Position numbers and translations under genes: made by a program. Of a stretch of 64,000 nt of DNA, positions 29,518 to 41,074 are shown in pieces. This DNA is from Hydrangea macrophylla (taxonomy: Eukaryota; Streptophyta; Magnoliopsida; Cornales; Hydrangeaceae), in contig CM066989.1 of the NCBI GenBank assembly GCA_033977485.1, forward strand, positions 93,143,887 through 93,207,886. Direction: 5' to 3'. The notes below the pieces were generated by a model. That model searched no databases, was not told the origin of the DNA, and saw only the letters and a list, made by a program, of their open reading frames with translations. Each line of letters begins with the position of its first letter. The first letter of the stretch is position 1.

Positions 29518-29698
29518 TAAAAAATCAAAAATATTAGGCACACAACACATTCCACAATAAGGCTTTAAATATATGTACCATGTGCTATTTAAGTGGTGCA
29601 AAGAAAAGTGTGAAAATTCTAACAGCGCAGGGTACAACACATTGAAGCCGCTATTTGTGAAATGTATTGTGGAATGTTTTGTGTGCCTAACATTTTTG
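29518..29698. repeat. Palindromic MITE, ends CAAAAATATTAGGCACAC
   Basis: A roughly 180-bp inverted repeat: left arm CAAAAATATTAGGCACACAA with CATTCCACAATA, right arm its complement ending CTAACATTTTTG. A central pair GTACCATGTGCT and GCGCAGGGTAC is looser. A-rich flanks obscure any duplication. It resembles the MITEs at 21947 and 59861 in length and in internal GTACC-TGTGCTG words. Confidence 0.7.
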
Positions 29699-29773
29699 TA
29701 AAAAAAAAAAAAAAGAAAAGCTACCGGCACGCGCGCGCCCGCACACACACACAAACACACACACACACACACA

Positions 29774-29809
<36 letters not shown>
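29699..29809. repeat. Compound microsatellite
   Basis: A-run (29699-29715), then (CG)n, (CA)n of about 35 bp and (CT)n of about 36 bp ending near 29806. Confidence 0.9.
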
Positions 29810-29811
<2 letters not shown>

Positions 29812-29819
29812 ACTTTTAA

Positions 29820-31373
29820 GGGTTAAATACACTTACACCTCCTATGGTTTGGTCGATTTACACTTACACCATGTGCTTTAAATTTTGGCACTAATACCCT
29901 TATGATTCTGACTAAAGTGCAACCTTGACTTTTTCCATCCAAATTAACGGTTTTGCACTTGAGAGCCATAATTTGAAGGGTAAAATGACTCTTTTGCTCC
30001 CTAGAAGTCATATTAAAGGGAAAATAAGTTATAGGGTAAATTACACAAACCTCCCCTGAGGTTTGCCTTAATTACACGGACCTCCCTTCTTGTTTCAAAA
30101 ATTACACAGACCTCCCTCGAGGTTTGAATTATGTAACAAAACGCCCCCTCCCCTAATGGTCCGTTAGTTTTTTTACATTAGCCTCCCGTGAAAATTATAA
30201 TTAGCCCCCCTAATATTATAAAATTATCATACTAAAGCCCCATTTTTCTTATATTTTTGTGCTAATTATAAAATCCCTCATCCCTCCTATGTTTTTGGGT
30301 TAATTTTTTTAACATTAATTTATATCTACACAAAATATACACAAAACATATATAAATAGGTCCAATTTTTTTTTTCCCCCAAAACAAACCTCTATCAAGC
30401 CCCCCCTTGTATTAATTTTCTAGATCCGCCCCTGTCCCTATGCTTCAAAAGTGGACACTTAACCCCCTGTGATTGTGGACTAAAATGGAATTGTTATGAT
30501 TTCACTCAAAACTGACAAAAATTCTAAAATTGGTTAAAAATATAAACACTTAATCCATTTTGTGATGTTAATTTGGGGTTAACGCTCTTTGAGTGAAATC
30601 ATAACAGTTCAATTTTAGTCCACAATCACAGGGGGTTAAGTGTCCACTTTTGAAGCATAGGGACAGAGCGGATCTAGAAAATTAATACAGGGGGGGCTTG
30701 ATAGAGGTTTGTTCGGGGGAAAAAAAATTTGGACCTATTTATATATGTTTTGTGTATATTTTGTGTAGATATAAATTAATGCTAAAAAAATTAACCCAAA
30801 AACATAGGAGGGAGGAGGGATTTTATAATTAGCACAAAAATATAAGAGAAAGGGGGCTTTAGTATGACAATTTTATAATATCAGGGGGGCTAATTGTAAT
30901 TTTCAGGGGAGGCTAATGTAAAAAAACCAATGGTCCATTAGAGGAGGGGGTGTTTTGTTACCTAATTCAAACCTCGAGGGAGGTCTGTGTAATTTTTGAA
31001 ACAAGAGGGGAGGTCCGTGTAATTAAGGCAAACCTCAGGGGAGGTTTGTGTAATTTACCCTAAGTTATAAATAATTTTCTTTGGGTCAAACACTTGACTT
31101 ATACCAAGAAAATCCTACAAAATATCAAAGGCTCTTTCTTACCCAATTCAAAATCAAATGTTTCTCCCTAACCGAATTAAAGTAAACAAATTTTGTTCTT
31201 TACATTATTATGAAGACTTGAGGGTAATTTGGTCATTTTGGCTTGCTCTGTTAGTAAATTTTAACGGTTGTACTTTAGTCTGAACCACAAGGGGGTATTA
31301 GTGCCAAAATTTAAACCACAGGGGAGTAAGTACAAATCGACTAAACCACAAGGGGTGTACATGTATTTAACCC
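29820..31373. mobile_element. Outer long-inverted-repeat (foldback) element
   Basis: Both ends carry inverted arms of about 200-250 bp: left GGGTTAAATACACTTACACC, right ending TGTATTTAACCC, paired with TTTGGCACTAATACCC and GGGTATTAGTGCCAAA inside. The flanks TAACTTTTAA (29810-29819) and TATTTTTTAA (31374-31383) match at 8 of 10 bases, consistent with a worn 9-10-bp Mutator-type duplication. A second foldback (30034-31060) sits in its middle. No coding sequence. Confidence 0.8.
30034..31060. mobile_element. Inner foldback element with perfect 9-bp target duplication
   Basis: A 1027-bp near-palindrome flanked by TAAGTTATA at 30025-30033 and 31061-31069. The arms (GGGTAAATTACACAAACCTC... and its complement) stay paired for about 480 bp, through words such as TCTAGATCCGC/GCGGATCTAGA and GTCCCTATGCTTCAAAAG, up to ATGATTTCACTCAAA (about 30520). 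Only about 70 bp is left as loop. Size, ends and 9-bp duplication fit Mutator-derived long-TIR elements. A transcript through it would fold into a long hairpin RNA. Confidence 0.88.
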
Positions 31374-31580
31374 TATTTTTTAATTCATAAGATTGATATA
31401 TATATATATATATAACTACAAACATATCTACTAAAAATATCTCACAAAATATGTAAATATATAATTATATATCTATATAGGAGGAAGATATATGTCATAA
31501 GATAAAATAAGAGTCATCCTAAAATCAATTCATATCCTTGAGGTTGAAATCTAATCTAATATACATATACATCAAAAATT

Positions 31581-31743
31581 CTCTAAAGAGGGCATCCTCT
31601 CTTTATTAAAGAGAGGGCCCCTGTTTTGGCCATCAGATCGTGTTTTCATTAAGGGCAGTGTTGTGATTTCCCAGTTTTTAAACACGATCTGACGGCCAAG
31701 CAGAAGCCCTCTCTTTAATAAAGAGAGGGCGCCATCTTTAGAG
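31581..31743. repeat. Hairpin MITE with palindromes inside each arm
   Basis: The arms CTCTAAAGAGGGCATCC and its complement (ending GGCGCCATCTTTAGAG) bound 163 bp. Each arm itself contains the palindrome CCTCTCTTTA-TAAAGAGAGG. Central arms GCCATCAGATCGTGTTT and AAACACGATCTGACGGC pair. Confidence 0.75.
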
Positions 31744-31771
31744 CCTGACTGACATATACATATATATATAT

Positions 31772-31927
31772 AGGGAGAGGCGCTTAGGTGCACTAGGTAA
31801 GTGCACTGACCCAATGCACTAGACTTTTAAGCCTAAAAAACTCGCGGGTCAACAGGACAGCGAGGCAGTCCTCGGATTTTTTAGGCCTAAAAGTGCACTT
31901 ACCCAGTGCACCTACGAGCCTATCCCT
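31772..31927. repeat. Hairpin MITE embedded in a TA microsatellite
   Basis: 156 bp with ends AGGGAGAGGC(GC)TTAGGTGC and complement GCACCTACGAGCCTATCCCT, inner pair GGTAAGTGCACT/AGTGCACTTACC. (TA)n lies on both sides, as in microsatellite-associated (Micron-like) MITEs. Confidence 0.7.
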
Positions 31928-32140
31928 CTGTATATATATATATATTACATATATCTATCTATCTATCTAAAATACTAAAAATGGAGAGTACTCACTTACA
32001 AACTCTGTGGGGGCACCACGTGGCTGAGGAAATTTAAAGCCCCTCTTGCTCTGTGGAGACTCCATGTGGCTGAGTGTATACTTAGACAGTCTTTTACCCC
32101 TCACTCTCTACATTGTATTCAAGAGTTAGTTATTACTCTC

Positions 32141-32351
32141 TAGGGGTGAAATGGTTCGGTTCGTTCGATTTTTTTCGGTTTTTTGGCACTAAAAAAACCG
32201 ACCGACTATGCTCGGTTATGTCGATTTTGTTTGGTTTTTTCGGTTCGGTTCGGTTTTTGGCTTATAATATATTTGAAAAAATCGACCGAAAAGGCTCGGC
32301 TATTTGGTTCGATTTTAGTTTTTGATTTTTGTCGGTTTGGTTTCACCCTTA
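32141..32351. mobile_element. hAT-type MITE with 8-bp target duplication
   Basis: 211 bp flanked by TTACTCTC at 32133-32140 and 32352-32359. Ends TAGGGGTGAAA and TTTCACCCTTA are inverted repeats of the type seen in hAT elements. The body is a degenerate array of CGGTT/GGTTCGGTT words. Confidence 0.8.
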
Positions 32352-32372
32352 TTACTCTCCACTCTATCACAC

Positions 32373-32520
32373 GAGGAAATATTGGGTATCCCCGTTATTC
32401 CAGGTCACATTGCAGACATGGTGTCACCAGCGAATTGAAAGTTGCCTTGTGTATAATATTGACACGTCCCTTCCGGCAACATAACAGAGTCTTACAATTT
32501 AAAACCGCCTAACGACGTAA
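32373..32520 (+). repeat. Left terminal inverted repeat of the MULE
   Basis: Starts GAGGAAATATTGGGTATCC and shares, in order, ATTG-AGA-(A)TGGT-TCACCAGC, AGTTGCC and CCTAAC(G)-CGTNA with the complement of 41075-41219. Similarity falls off after about 148 bp. Confidence 0.85.
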
Positions 32521-32595
32521 GCGATGGTATCTCCTCAGCCCTAATCCCAAATCATTTTTCATTCTCCCTTCTGCATCTTGCGAAAACTCACAGCG

Positions 32596-32940
32596 ATGGA
32601 GAGAACTGTTGCGGTCGCTGACTCGGGTGAAGTCAGAGAGAAAGCTATTTGAAAAGTTGTGACGGAATACCACCATCCTCTCCGACTCCGGCAGTACCTA
32701 CTCCATCTCCCTATACTCGGATTCCGCCATCCTCTCCGACTCAGGCATAAAGCACTTGGAGTCTTCTGTAAAAACCTTTTATACTATTTTTTTCATCTTC
32801 TTGTTGGGCAAAAGAAAGAGCCCTAAATTATTGACAGGTGCAAGGGTAGGCATGTTGCTATATTTTGATATTTTGCTCGTTTGTGGCTTTTGCCGAATCA
32901 ATTTTGGATTTGGGGATTTGATCTTGTTTTGTTTCTAGTC
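32596..32940 (+). other. Exon-like passenger sequence near the MULE left end
   Basis: An ATG at 32596 opens MERTVAVADSGEVREKAI before a stop. The adjacent frame reads TILSDSGSTYSISLYSDSAILSDSGIK, with an internal direct repeat CATCCTCTCCGACTC. GC content is higher than in the surroundings. Position just inside a MULE terminus suggests a captured host fragment, but I do not recognise a parent gene. Confidence 0.3.
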
Positions 32941-33218
32941 ATGTCATGGGGTTTGAATCCTCTGTGCTGATTTTGTACTTCCCTTGCTAATTGCAACATT
33001 AATATAAATTAGCTTTTGATTGAAAAAAAAAAATAGGAAATCTACTTCTTTTCCTTTATTTCTATCTTCAAAACTTTTATATTTATAGTGTGTATGGCAG
33101 TTTTGCTTAGATTTACTAATATAATTAGACAATTTACATAGTCACACTATTAGAATTTAGTGTTCTACCATCACTACGACATATTGATGTTTGGTGTAAG
33201 ATTGTTTTTATTTTTGAA

Positions 33219-33320
33219 TAATGCAATGCTTTCTAAATTTTGAATCCCAAATTTGTCCCAAATGCCTTAACAGTACTTGAGAACAAATTTAGGATTCAAA
33301 ATTTGGAGAGCATTGTATTA
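33219..33320. repeat. Hairpin MITE inside the MULE
   Basis: About 102 bp: TAATGCAATGCTTTCTAAAT(T)-TTGAATCCCAAATTTG pairs with CAAATTTAGGATTCAAAATT-GGAGAGCATTGTATTA. A related hairpin is at 40520-40676. Confidence 0.7.
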
Positions 33321-33372
33321 CTCTTGTTTTATATGCAACCTTCAAATCTACTTGGGTTGATAGCTAGCCCCA

Positions 33373-36300
33373 TGTGGACACGCGGAATTGATTTTCCTTT
33401 TGTTTTGAAATTGATTTGAAAGAAGAGAAAATGTCTATTGAAAATAGATACAGAGTCGCCACTTGGTCTTTAAGGAACCAAGAAATCTAATTTTGACTCA
33501 CCCAAATGGATAAAGGGCACCGGCCCTTCATAACCAAAGAACTTGGCTCAGGATTTTGATACGAGAGAAGAAGGAGCCTTTGTCATGACTAAAACACCCT
33601 CAACTCGCCCCGTCTCTCGACGGGCCTCAATTAGCATCCAAATAATCATCTTATACTATGTTTGGTTCAACAATTAATACTATGGTAAGAATATTACATC
33701 ACACAAGAAACTTGAAATGGAAGATCTAAAGATAAGAAATCATTCATAAGATCTAAGCCAATTATCACACAATGCAAAGGTGAAAAATCACACAAAACAA
33801 ACTTAGGAAAAATAATCTAATCACATATCAAGTAATCAAGTTTTCCTAATCTAAAGGGGGCATGAATTGTTCTTGAAACAAATAATCAAAGAAAACAAAA
33901 AATGCTTAGCAAGCTAGTATGGTGCATGTTGATTTTTGAGAAAAGAAGACCTCTCAATCCCCAGGACGGATGAGAAAGGAAGATTAGATCGAGGGGGAGC
34001 ATGAACGTGTGATCAAGTTCATTCCTTATAATCTTCTTAGATTAGGAGTCACAAAAACTCCAAATCTTGCATGGATGCAATGTATGATTCTAGAATGTGC
34101 AAAGGTTGTAGTGTGTTTGTGTACATGGACTTTCTAAAGTGACTTAAAAGTCTAGAGTGTGCATGAATGTATGAAGAAAATCATCATAGGATATGTACAA
34201 ATGTAGTATGAAATACCTCCTAAGATATGAGTTAATTTGGAATGCATATGAACATCCAATCAAAGAAAAACAAATAAAACATGTTTGTTGTAAATAGTGG
34301 ACAGAATAGTTGGTTCATTTTATAAAAATGGAAAAGTGGGGTTAGAAATGTTTTTAATTCATGATTTTTTTTATGGAGATTATCCCTATTGTGTCTAAAA
34401 AACATGTCAAAAATCCAAATCTCTTTTGAAGATACAGTTTGAGAGAAATCATATAAACAAGAGACGTTACTCAGAAACAGAATCCGTACTAGGGACTGAA
34501 ATGTAGAAAAATCTTAGAAAATGAAAACAAAACATTTAGAGGCCCATATTACATGGAAAGTTCCCTAAGACACTGAAGTTCAAGGAAAAAATGAGTTGGG
34601 GCCACACCTTTTGGAAAAGTTTTCTGAAAGACAAGTTGAAAATTAACCAAGCTACTGTGACAGCAAAAACAGAATGTCTGGAAGGAATGTTTGGGCCAAA
34701 ATGGAACGATGCCAAGTGTTTTCAAGCTAAGCCAAAAATCATGGGTGTTCTATAATGAGTTAGGAGAACCTTCCAAGTGGTCTCATGATCATACTTTGAG
34801 TATTGAGTTCTAGAGAAATCTTTGAACTCAGATCATTCACTGTTTTGAAGATTTTTGGTAAAACAAGGCTTTTTTCTTGGAATCCAAATGTTGGGGGTTT
34901 TAGAGGGATTTTGAAATAGGGGGTTTGAAAGCATACTTTCAGCAAAAAAAAAAAAGAAGGGGGATTAAGACCACTTGGAACATCAACATCATACTCACAT
35001 TAAGAACCTCCAAGATTGTTAGAGAGCATTGTTTTTATTTTGGAAATAACTTCAAGAATACATAGGAATGTATTGAAGTTGGAATCATCATCTATCAAAT
35101 ATGTTTTTGAGGTCAAGAGCTACTATCCATAAGGATTCACTCACCACAAATACCATGTCATCACTTAGATGATGATGAACTAGTAAGTAGTCAAAGAAAA
35201 ATCAAGAAGAAATGGGGTAAGAAGAGATGAACATTTATATAAGCAAGAAAATAAATAGCAATCAATAGTTGATGATCATTGAGATTTTGGACTTGTAGCT
35301 TGGTATTTCACTCATATATAATGACTTTGGACATGGAAGTAGCTTCCTATCTCATGAATGCTCACAAAAATGGTGGTTGGGTGTATTGAATGTGAAGTAA
35401 ATAGGAGTAATGAAGTAAAAACAAAGTTTAGAACTCACTTTCTTGTTGAAAATCAAAGAAGGAAGCTTCTTTTCTCTCTATTATAACCTTATCTCTACAA
35501 CTTTCTCTCTAAAATTTTTCTAAGCTTCTCTTTTGCACCCCCCAAATGAGGAGTCAAGGAGAATTTATATAGGCCAATTTGGGGGTGGTTTTGGGATTTA
35601 AAGAGTGTTCCCATTGGACCCAAACAAAATTACAAAATGGACTGTTCGGGAGAGTGCCGTGGCGGCACTGGGTCTGTGCTGTGGCGGCAGTGGGCTAGTG
35701 CATGGTGACACTGCTCCTTAGGCGTTCAGATAATACTATTTAGGCCACCAGAGGTTCCCGTATTTGCGAAAAGGCCCTATTTCGTCCGAAATTCATAGAA
35801 AATGCATACAAAATCCAAACTGAGGGTTATGATATACCATTGGAAAGGTAATGGAGTCTACTTTGTATAAAAAAAAAAGCTTGGAGATAGGTCCCTTTGA
35901 AAAGTTTTGCGGTATTCGCAACAAAAGCAAATTTGGTCGCCTTTTTTACCTTCGAAAATTCATAATAAATCTGTTTCAAATCCAAAAATTATGTGCGATA
36001 TACCGTTGGAAAGCTATTAACCTCTAGTATCCATGAAAAATGTTTTAAAAATGATGTGGTGCTCCGGTTTCAAAGTCAACTTTTAGGTCAAATCGGTCAA
36101 ACCTGGGACCACCAGGAAGTTCTGGGAACCTCTGGGAGCTCCCAAGAGCTGACGTTTTCGTCCGATTTTCTTTAGAAACTCATTTTAGTAATTTTCACAT
36201 GATCTAGAATGATCTCAAAACTTTTTGGCGAATTTGAATGATTTCGGTCAAACCTTGTTCAAACCTGGTCAAACTTAGGTCAAACCGGTCAACGGGGACT

Positions 36301-36586
36301 TTCCGGGAACTTCCGGGGGTCTCTAGGAGCTGACAAATTCTTTTGATTTTGCTTTAAAACTCATTTCATTACTTTTTTCACAACATAGCATGTTTCCAGA
36401 ACTTTCGGTGCAAATCTGGGAGTGTTTGGGCTTTTAGGAACATTTTGGTCATTTGTACCACTTTCTGAGTATTTTGAAAGATAGAACTAACTTCCAGGAG
36501 TCTTTATCGAGTCTTTTACGATCATTGTGAATCACCAAGCTATAGGTCTCCTAAATCTGATAGCCGACAAAAATGGGGTGTCTACA
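33373..36586 (-). repeat. Solo LTR of a Tat-like Ty3 element inside the MULE
   Basis: About 3214 bp from TGTGGACACGCGG to GGTGTCTACA, the same inverted terminal pair as the LTR at 48287-50773, with which it is alignable along most of its length (AGAGTCGCCACTTGG, TCAAGTTTTCCTAATCTAAA, CAACTTTTAGGTCAAATCGG). No internal region adjoins it, so it is probably the product of LTR-LTR recombination. A clean 5-bp duplication was not confirmed (CCCCA on the left, CCCAC on the right). Confidence 0.75.
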
Positions 36587-38099
36587 CCCACCCACCCACC
36601 CCCCCACGAAATTAAGCATTGTAACTTCATGTTGTTATTACTTACTATTATTATTATAAGTATATTATTATTGTTATTATTATTTTATATTTTTGCCTAG
36701 ACAAAGCTAAATATTGTTGGCATTTGAGCTCAAAGTACACATATAAGTGGAGGCCAAGGCAAAATCCAGCCTCCACAACTTAGAATCCCAAAGATTGCTT
36801 CAACCCAAGCCAATACCTTAAAACCATATCAGCCTAAAAATCTAGATTTGCAGCATCCCAGTTGCAAAAACTTTGGTGTAATTATTTATTGTATACATGT
36901 CAATTGAGTTTGTTTTGTTCTTTTGTTCCCAGTCTTGGGCTGTTAGAAATAAAAAGAATGCCAATAAAGAAACTAGGGAGGGGAATGCCAATAAAGAAAC
37001 TAGGGGGGGGGGGGGGGGGGGGGGTGGAGATAATTCCATAATGAAGTGAAATGTCTCAAATAGCAAAATCAGTCATGAAATAAACAACATACAAAATCCC
37101 ATAGTTCCTCTAATCATTTAACCACAATAACAAAGCTCTTAACAAAATAATTAAGCTTCAATTGTCAATTTTCCTGAAGGCATCACCACAAAGTATTCTC
37201 TATCCTCCGATAACAAAGCTGTTCATTATTGTGATACACGCCTAACCCTAAAAAACCAATTAAGAACTCTTAGCCTGAATAGCATCAATAGATACTCATT
37301 ATTTAATAATGAACAAACTTGGAGCAAAACTTGAGGACAAGTCACGCATGTTTTTTAAGCTTATAAGCAACAATTAGGAACATGTTTGCAAACTAACAAA
37401 ATACAATTTGCTCACACACACCAATAGAACTAAGAAATAGAAAAGAAAAAAGAAACAAAATAGAGAAACAGAGAAAAGAAAAAGAAAAAGAGTAAGTTAC
37501 TTAGAATAGGAACCTGATTTTGAAGGTTTGCATGCATAGGTATCCTGTTTGAATTATCAGGTCGAGGGAACAACAATGGATTATTTGGTGAACTGAGGGA
37601 TGTATATGAGGAATCTACTACATCAGAGTGAGTCCTTTGCACTGAAAATTAAAGCAATAAATATGATTATCAAAGCCACACTTTATTTTTGTAAGTGATA
37701 CTCAAGTATTTACCAAATTCAACGTTGATTGGTTGTGATAATTTGGTACCATGTTTTTGCCTGCGCCTTTCCTTTTCTAAGCAGCTTTTTATCCTCGCGT
37801 TAGTTACACCCTTTTCTCTCTCACACATGGTGAATTTAGTATTGTCACATCATCAAATGAACCATTTTTACGAAACGTTTTATCACTGGCAGTAGTACAA
37901 AGAAAATCACCATCGTCTTTATTAAGATCTCAAATTTCCTTAAGCTTTTTAGCTTCCTTCTACATTTCATCAAGTTTCCTTTTTGCCACATTTTTTCCTT
38001 CTGTAGTCATCACTAAAAGATTAATAGCACAATATGCTTGCTACATTAAATTACTTCGTTCCACCACTAAAGATGATTTCTTCTTCATGGATAGTTCAC
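36587..38099. other. MULE interior between solo LTR and transposase
   Basis: C-rich run (36587-36607), ATT microsatellite (about 36640-36700) and a 22-G homopolymer (37003-37024) preceded by two copies of GCCAATAAAGAAACTAGGG. A minus-strand frame at 37430-37642 shows no known motif; some of 37500-38099 may be decayed 3' transposase exons. Confidence 0.5.
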
Positions 38100-39780
38100 T
38101 GTTATCGTGCACAAACTTTCCCTTTTTAGCTTGTTTTGTCCATCTATTCAAAATATATTAAGAAGGTACCTTTGTAATACTCCACATATTGAGTACCTTA
38201 AGAGCTTGACGACATAACCAACCCAAAGATTCAAACAGCTTGCAAGAACACACAACACTGTAGGTACAGGAATTGAACTGCACAATATGATGCCTTTTGC
38301 AACATTCTTCAAACAAGCAATAGGTGTGTAGTATATCAACACTAGAAACTTCTCTTAGGTGGACAGTTAAACTTGAGATAAACTCACATGCATAAAGGTA
38401 GTACATATTGATTGTGTAAACACTAGCAGCTTGGACCAATATTGTACTACCCTTCGCATGAATTTGTACAATACCGTTTTTACAACGAAAATCTTCTTTT
38501 TTTTTTCCTCAAACTGCATTTTCTTGCATTGTTCCTCATAATGATGTAGAAATTCTATTAGGCTCATAGTTTTACATGACATTTGATGAAGAACATTATT
38601 CATGCTTTCACTTCTTTGAGTCGACTTCATTCGAGCTGTGAAATTATCTAGGCTAAAAGCAGGACACCACTTTTTTCTAAGCTCATAAAGAGTCTTAAGC
38701 CACTTATTGTCAGCAAGATTAAACCTTTTAATCTTATCATCCTATGTCAATTCGAATTCTAACTCTATTATGCAGTCATATAAACACTTATGGAACAAAC
38801 CTTTGAATTCTAAATTTGCATATAAGCTCCCAAGTCTTTCAGTGGCATTTTTTGATATATGCCATGAACAAAGAATATGGCATGTTTCAAGAAATACTTT
38901 CTTAATAGCATTTGCCATTGCTTGACACTGATCTATAAAAATGGCCTTTGGTGGCTGACTGCCCATTGCCTCTAAGAACGTCTCAAATAACCAATTGAAT
39001 GTATCAGTGGTCTCATCTAAAAGGAATGCTCAAGAAAAAAAAAATTCTTTCTATGATGATTGATTCCTACAAAAGGAGCGAAAATCATGTTATACGTATT
39101 TGTTCGATACGTGGTATCAAATACTACAACATCTCCAAAAGAATCATAATCCAATTTTGATATTCCATCCTTCCAAAAGAAATTTTACTAGTCGACCATC
39201 CTCATCTAACTCTTCACTATGGAAAAAGATAGGATCTTTTGCTAGACAATGCTTAAAGTGAGTTATTACACTTTGTGCATCTCCTCTTTCAATCAAGTTC
39301 ATCCTCTTTCTAGTTATAAAATTTTGACAATCTCGTTTCGTGAAACCAACAATCTCAGCACCACCAACATCTTTTGATAAATATGAGTACGTTTTTGTCC
39401 CTCTCATACCAGCATCGTCCATGGAATTGATAACACTTGCATTTGCATCATTTATGTTTCTGCTTATTCTTAAAAATTATCTTTCTTCTGGTTCAACAAA
39501 CTCATGATTATGCTCATTACCAAAATGACTAATCTCCCAAACACCTTCTTTAACACTAAACCGAATAAAAGCATTACAACCTGTTCGCCTAACTAATCTT
39601 TGAATCTTTTTGGGTTAATATGGATCACCATCATAAGATCCAGTGTTTGAACACAAATATTCTCGTTGTCAAATAACCACATTACTTCCATGGTGAATAT
39701 TCCCTTTTCGAACACTGAAACTTCCTTTTAGCATACACACAATAAAGTTTATACACTTCATCTTCACTATAAACTTGTAT
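38100..39780 (-). pseudogene. MULE transposase, FAR1/FHY3-like (decayed)
   Basis: DDE transposase of the Mutator superfamily, of the type from which the FAR1/FHY3 transcription factors derive. On the minus strand, in order: a FAR1 DNA-binding domain at about 39770-39480 (SVRKGNIHHGSN, QREYLCSNTGSYDG, RRTGCNAFIRFSVKEGVW, FGNEHNHEF); a middle segment at 39422-39144 (GGAEIVGFTKRDCQNF, DPIFFHSEELDEDGR); the MULE core at 39170-38700 (DSFGDVVVFDTTYRTNTY with first Asp, AIFIDQCQAMANAIKKVF with second Asp, CSWHISKNA); the RSESMN segment with Glu (38630); and a SWIM finger near 38220-38300 (VCSCKLFESLGWLCRQAL), where the usual His is Gln. Stops within FAR1 and several frameshifts show that it is a pseudogene. 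Confidence 0.88.
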
Positions 39781-40037
39781 ACCAATTATGAATCAATGTT
39801 AATATCTGATAGTTTAATCATTCCAATGTTGAATTAAAATGCAAAAAAAAAAAAAAAAAGAAGTCTACAATTAAATTGTCTTTAAAAAATACTAATCATA
39901 CTACGTACTGTCAAGTTTACAATCTAAAACCAGTTACGTTTCCTATTGAAGGTAAAATAAAATAAGTGTTACCACGATAATAGTTGTCCATGCTAATAAA
40001 CCATAATACTTCAATTTTATAAAATATTACAAATTAC

Positions 40038-40116
40038 CTGCATTGGCATTACCACTTGCAAAAGGCTGATCAGATTCAATGCTTCCATCTTGTATTACAT
40101 CAAATGATGACATCTC
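40038..40116 (-). pseudogene. Possible 5' exon of the MULE transposase
   Basis: Minus-strand reading MSSFDVIQDGSIESDQPFASG ends at GCAG followed by GTAATTT, a plausible donor site (about 40038). Acidic N-terminal exons with a downstream intron are common in FAR1-type genes. Inferred from context and frame only. Confidence 0.35.
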
Positions 40117-40519
40117 TTGCTTTAAATTTAGAATCACCAATTCTTGCAATTCATATCAAGTAATTTTACATAAGATTGAAGAACTCTACATGGAAGACAT
40201 CATAAACTAATTGACAACTGGGGAAATTCTTTCTTTATTCTAGATTATAGATCTATCACATTTTCTATTCTATTTCTATATTGTAGAATTTTTTTGCAAT
40301 TCAACATACAATCAAGCCAGTTTAGCATTATAACCAAAACTATAGCAGTAACTATATTAGTGCCAATAAAAAAATGTAGGAAACAAAATATTATTACTTT
40401 GTACACAAAAAAACAAGTATGTTTTTTTACTGTCATGACATTATATCAGAGAAGCTAATAAAAAAACCATAATTTTATAAACAAGTTTTGCACGGAATAT
40501 ATTAGAGTATATTATATTG

Positions 40520-40676
40520 TTATGCTTCTCTAATTTAGTTCCCAAATTTGGTTACCAAATATTTTAACAGTTGTACTGTATGTTAGTGATCAGTGGTATC
40601 ATAAGTCATTCCTATGGTACAACTGGTATATCATTGTATATCCACTTTGGGAATTCAATTTGGAAAGCATAGCATT
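40520..40676. repeat. Hairpin MITE inside the MULE, related to 33219-33320
   Basis: About 157 bp: GTTATGCTTCTCTAATTTAG with CCCAAATTTGG, against CCACTTTGGGAATTCAATTTG with GGAAAGCATAGCATTA. The GCTTTCCAAATT/CCCAAA words match the other hairpin. Confidence 0.6.
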
Positions 40677-41074
40677 ACTCAATGTGTTATCCAAAGGCAT
40701 CAACACAAAGTATATTATTGCATGAATAATTATTTTATTACACACAATATACATATATACATATATGTATGTATATAACATAATAAGAAAAATACAGTTT
40801 TCAAAACTCCCCCAAAACTCCTAGATTTTTGTTGGAAGCTTCAGGAAAATAATGAATGAATGAATTGGCATAAACTTCTTACCTGATAGTTGGACTATGG
40901 CATCAGATGATGGACCGCTATGTAAAGAAGAAAACTAGAGAGAGAGAGAGAGAGAGACCACAACCCCCATTGAAGTTGTTAATGGGAGAAAGATTAGAGA
41001 GAGGTTTTGGTGCCAAGCTAAAATATTCTTTGAAAATAGTCTGAGTTTGGCCATGTTTTAACGTGACGCCGTTA

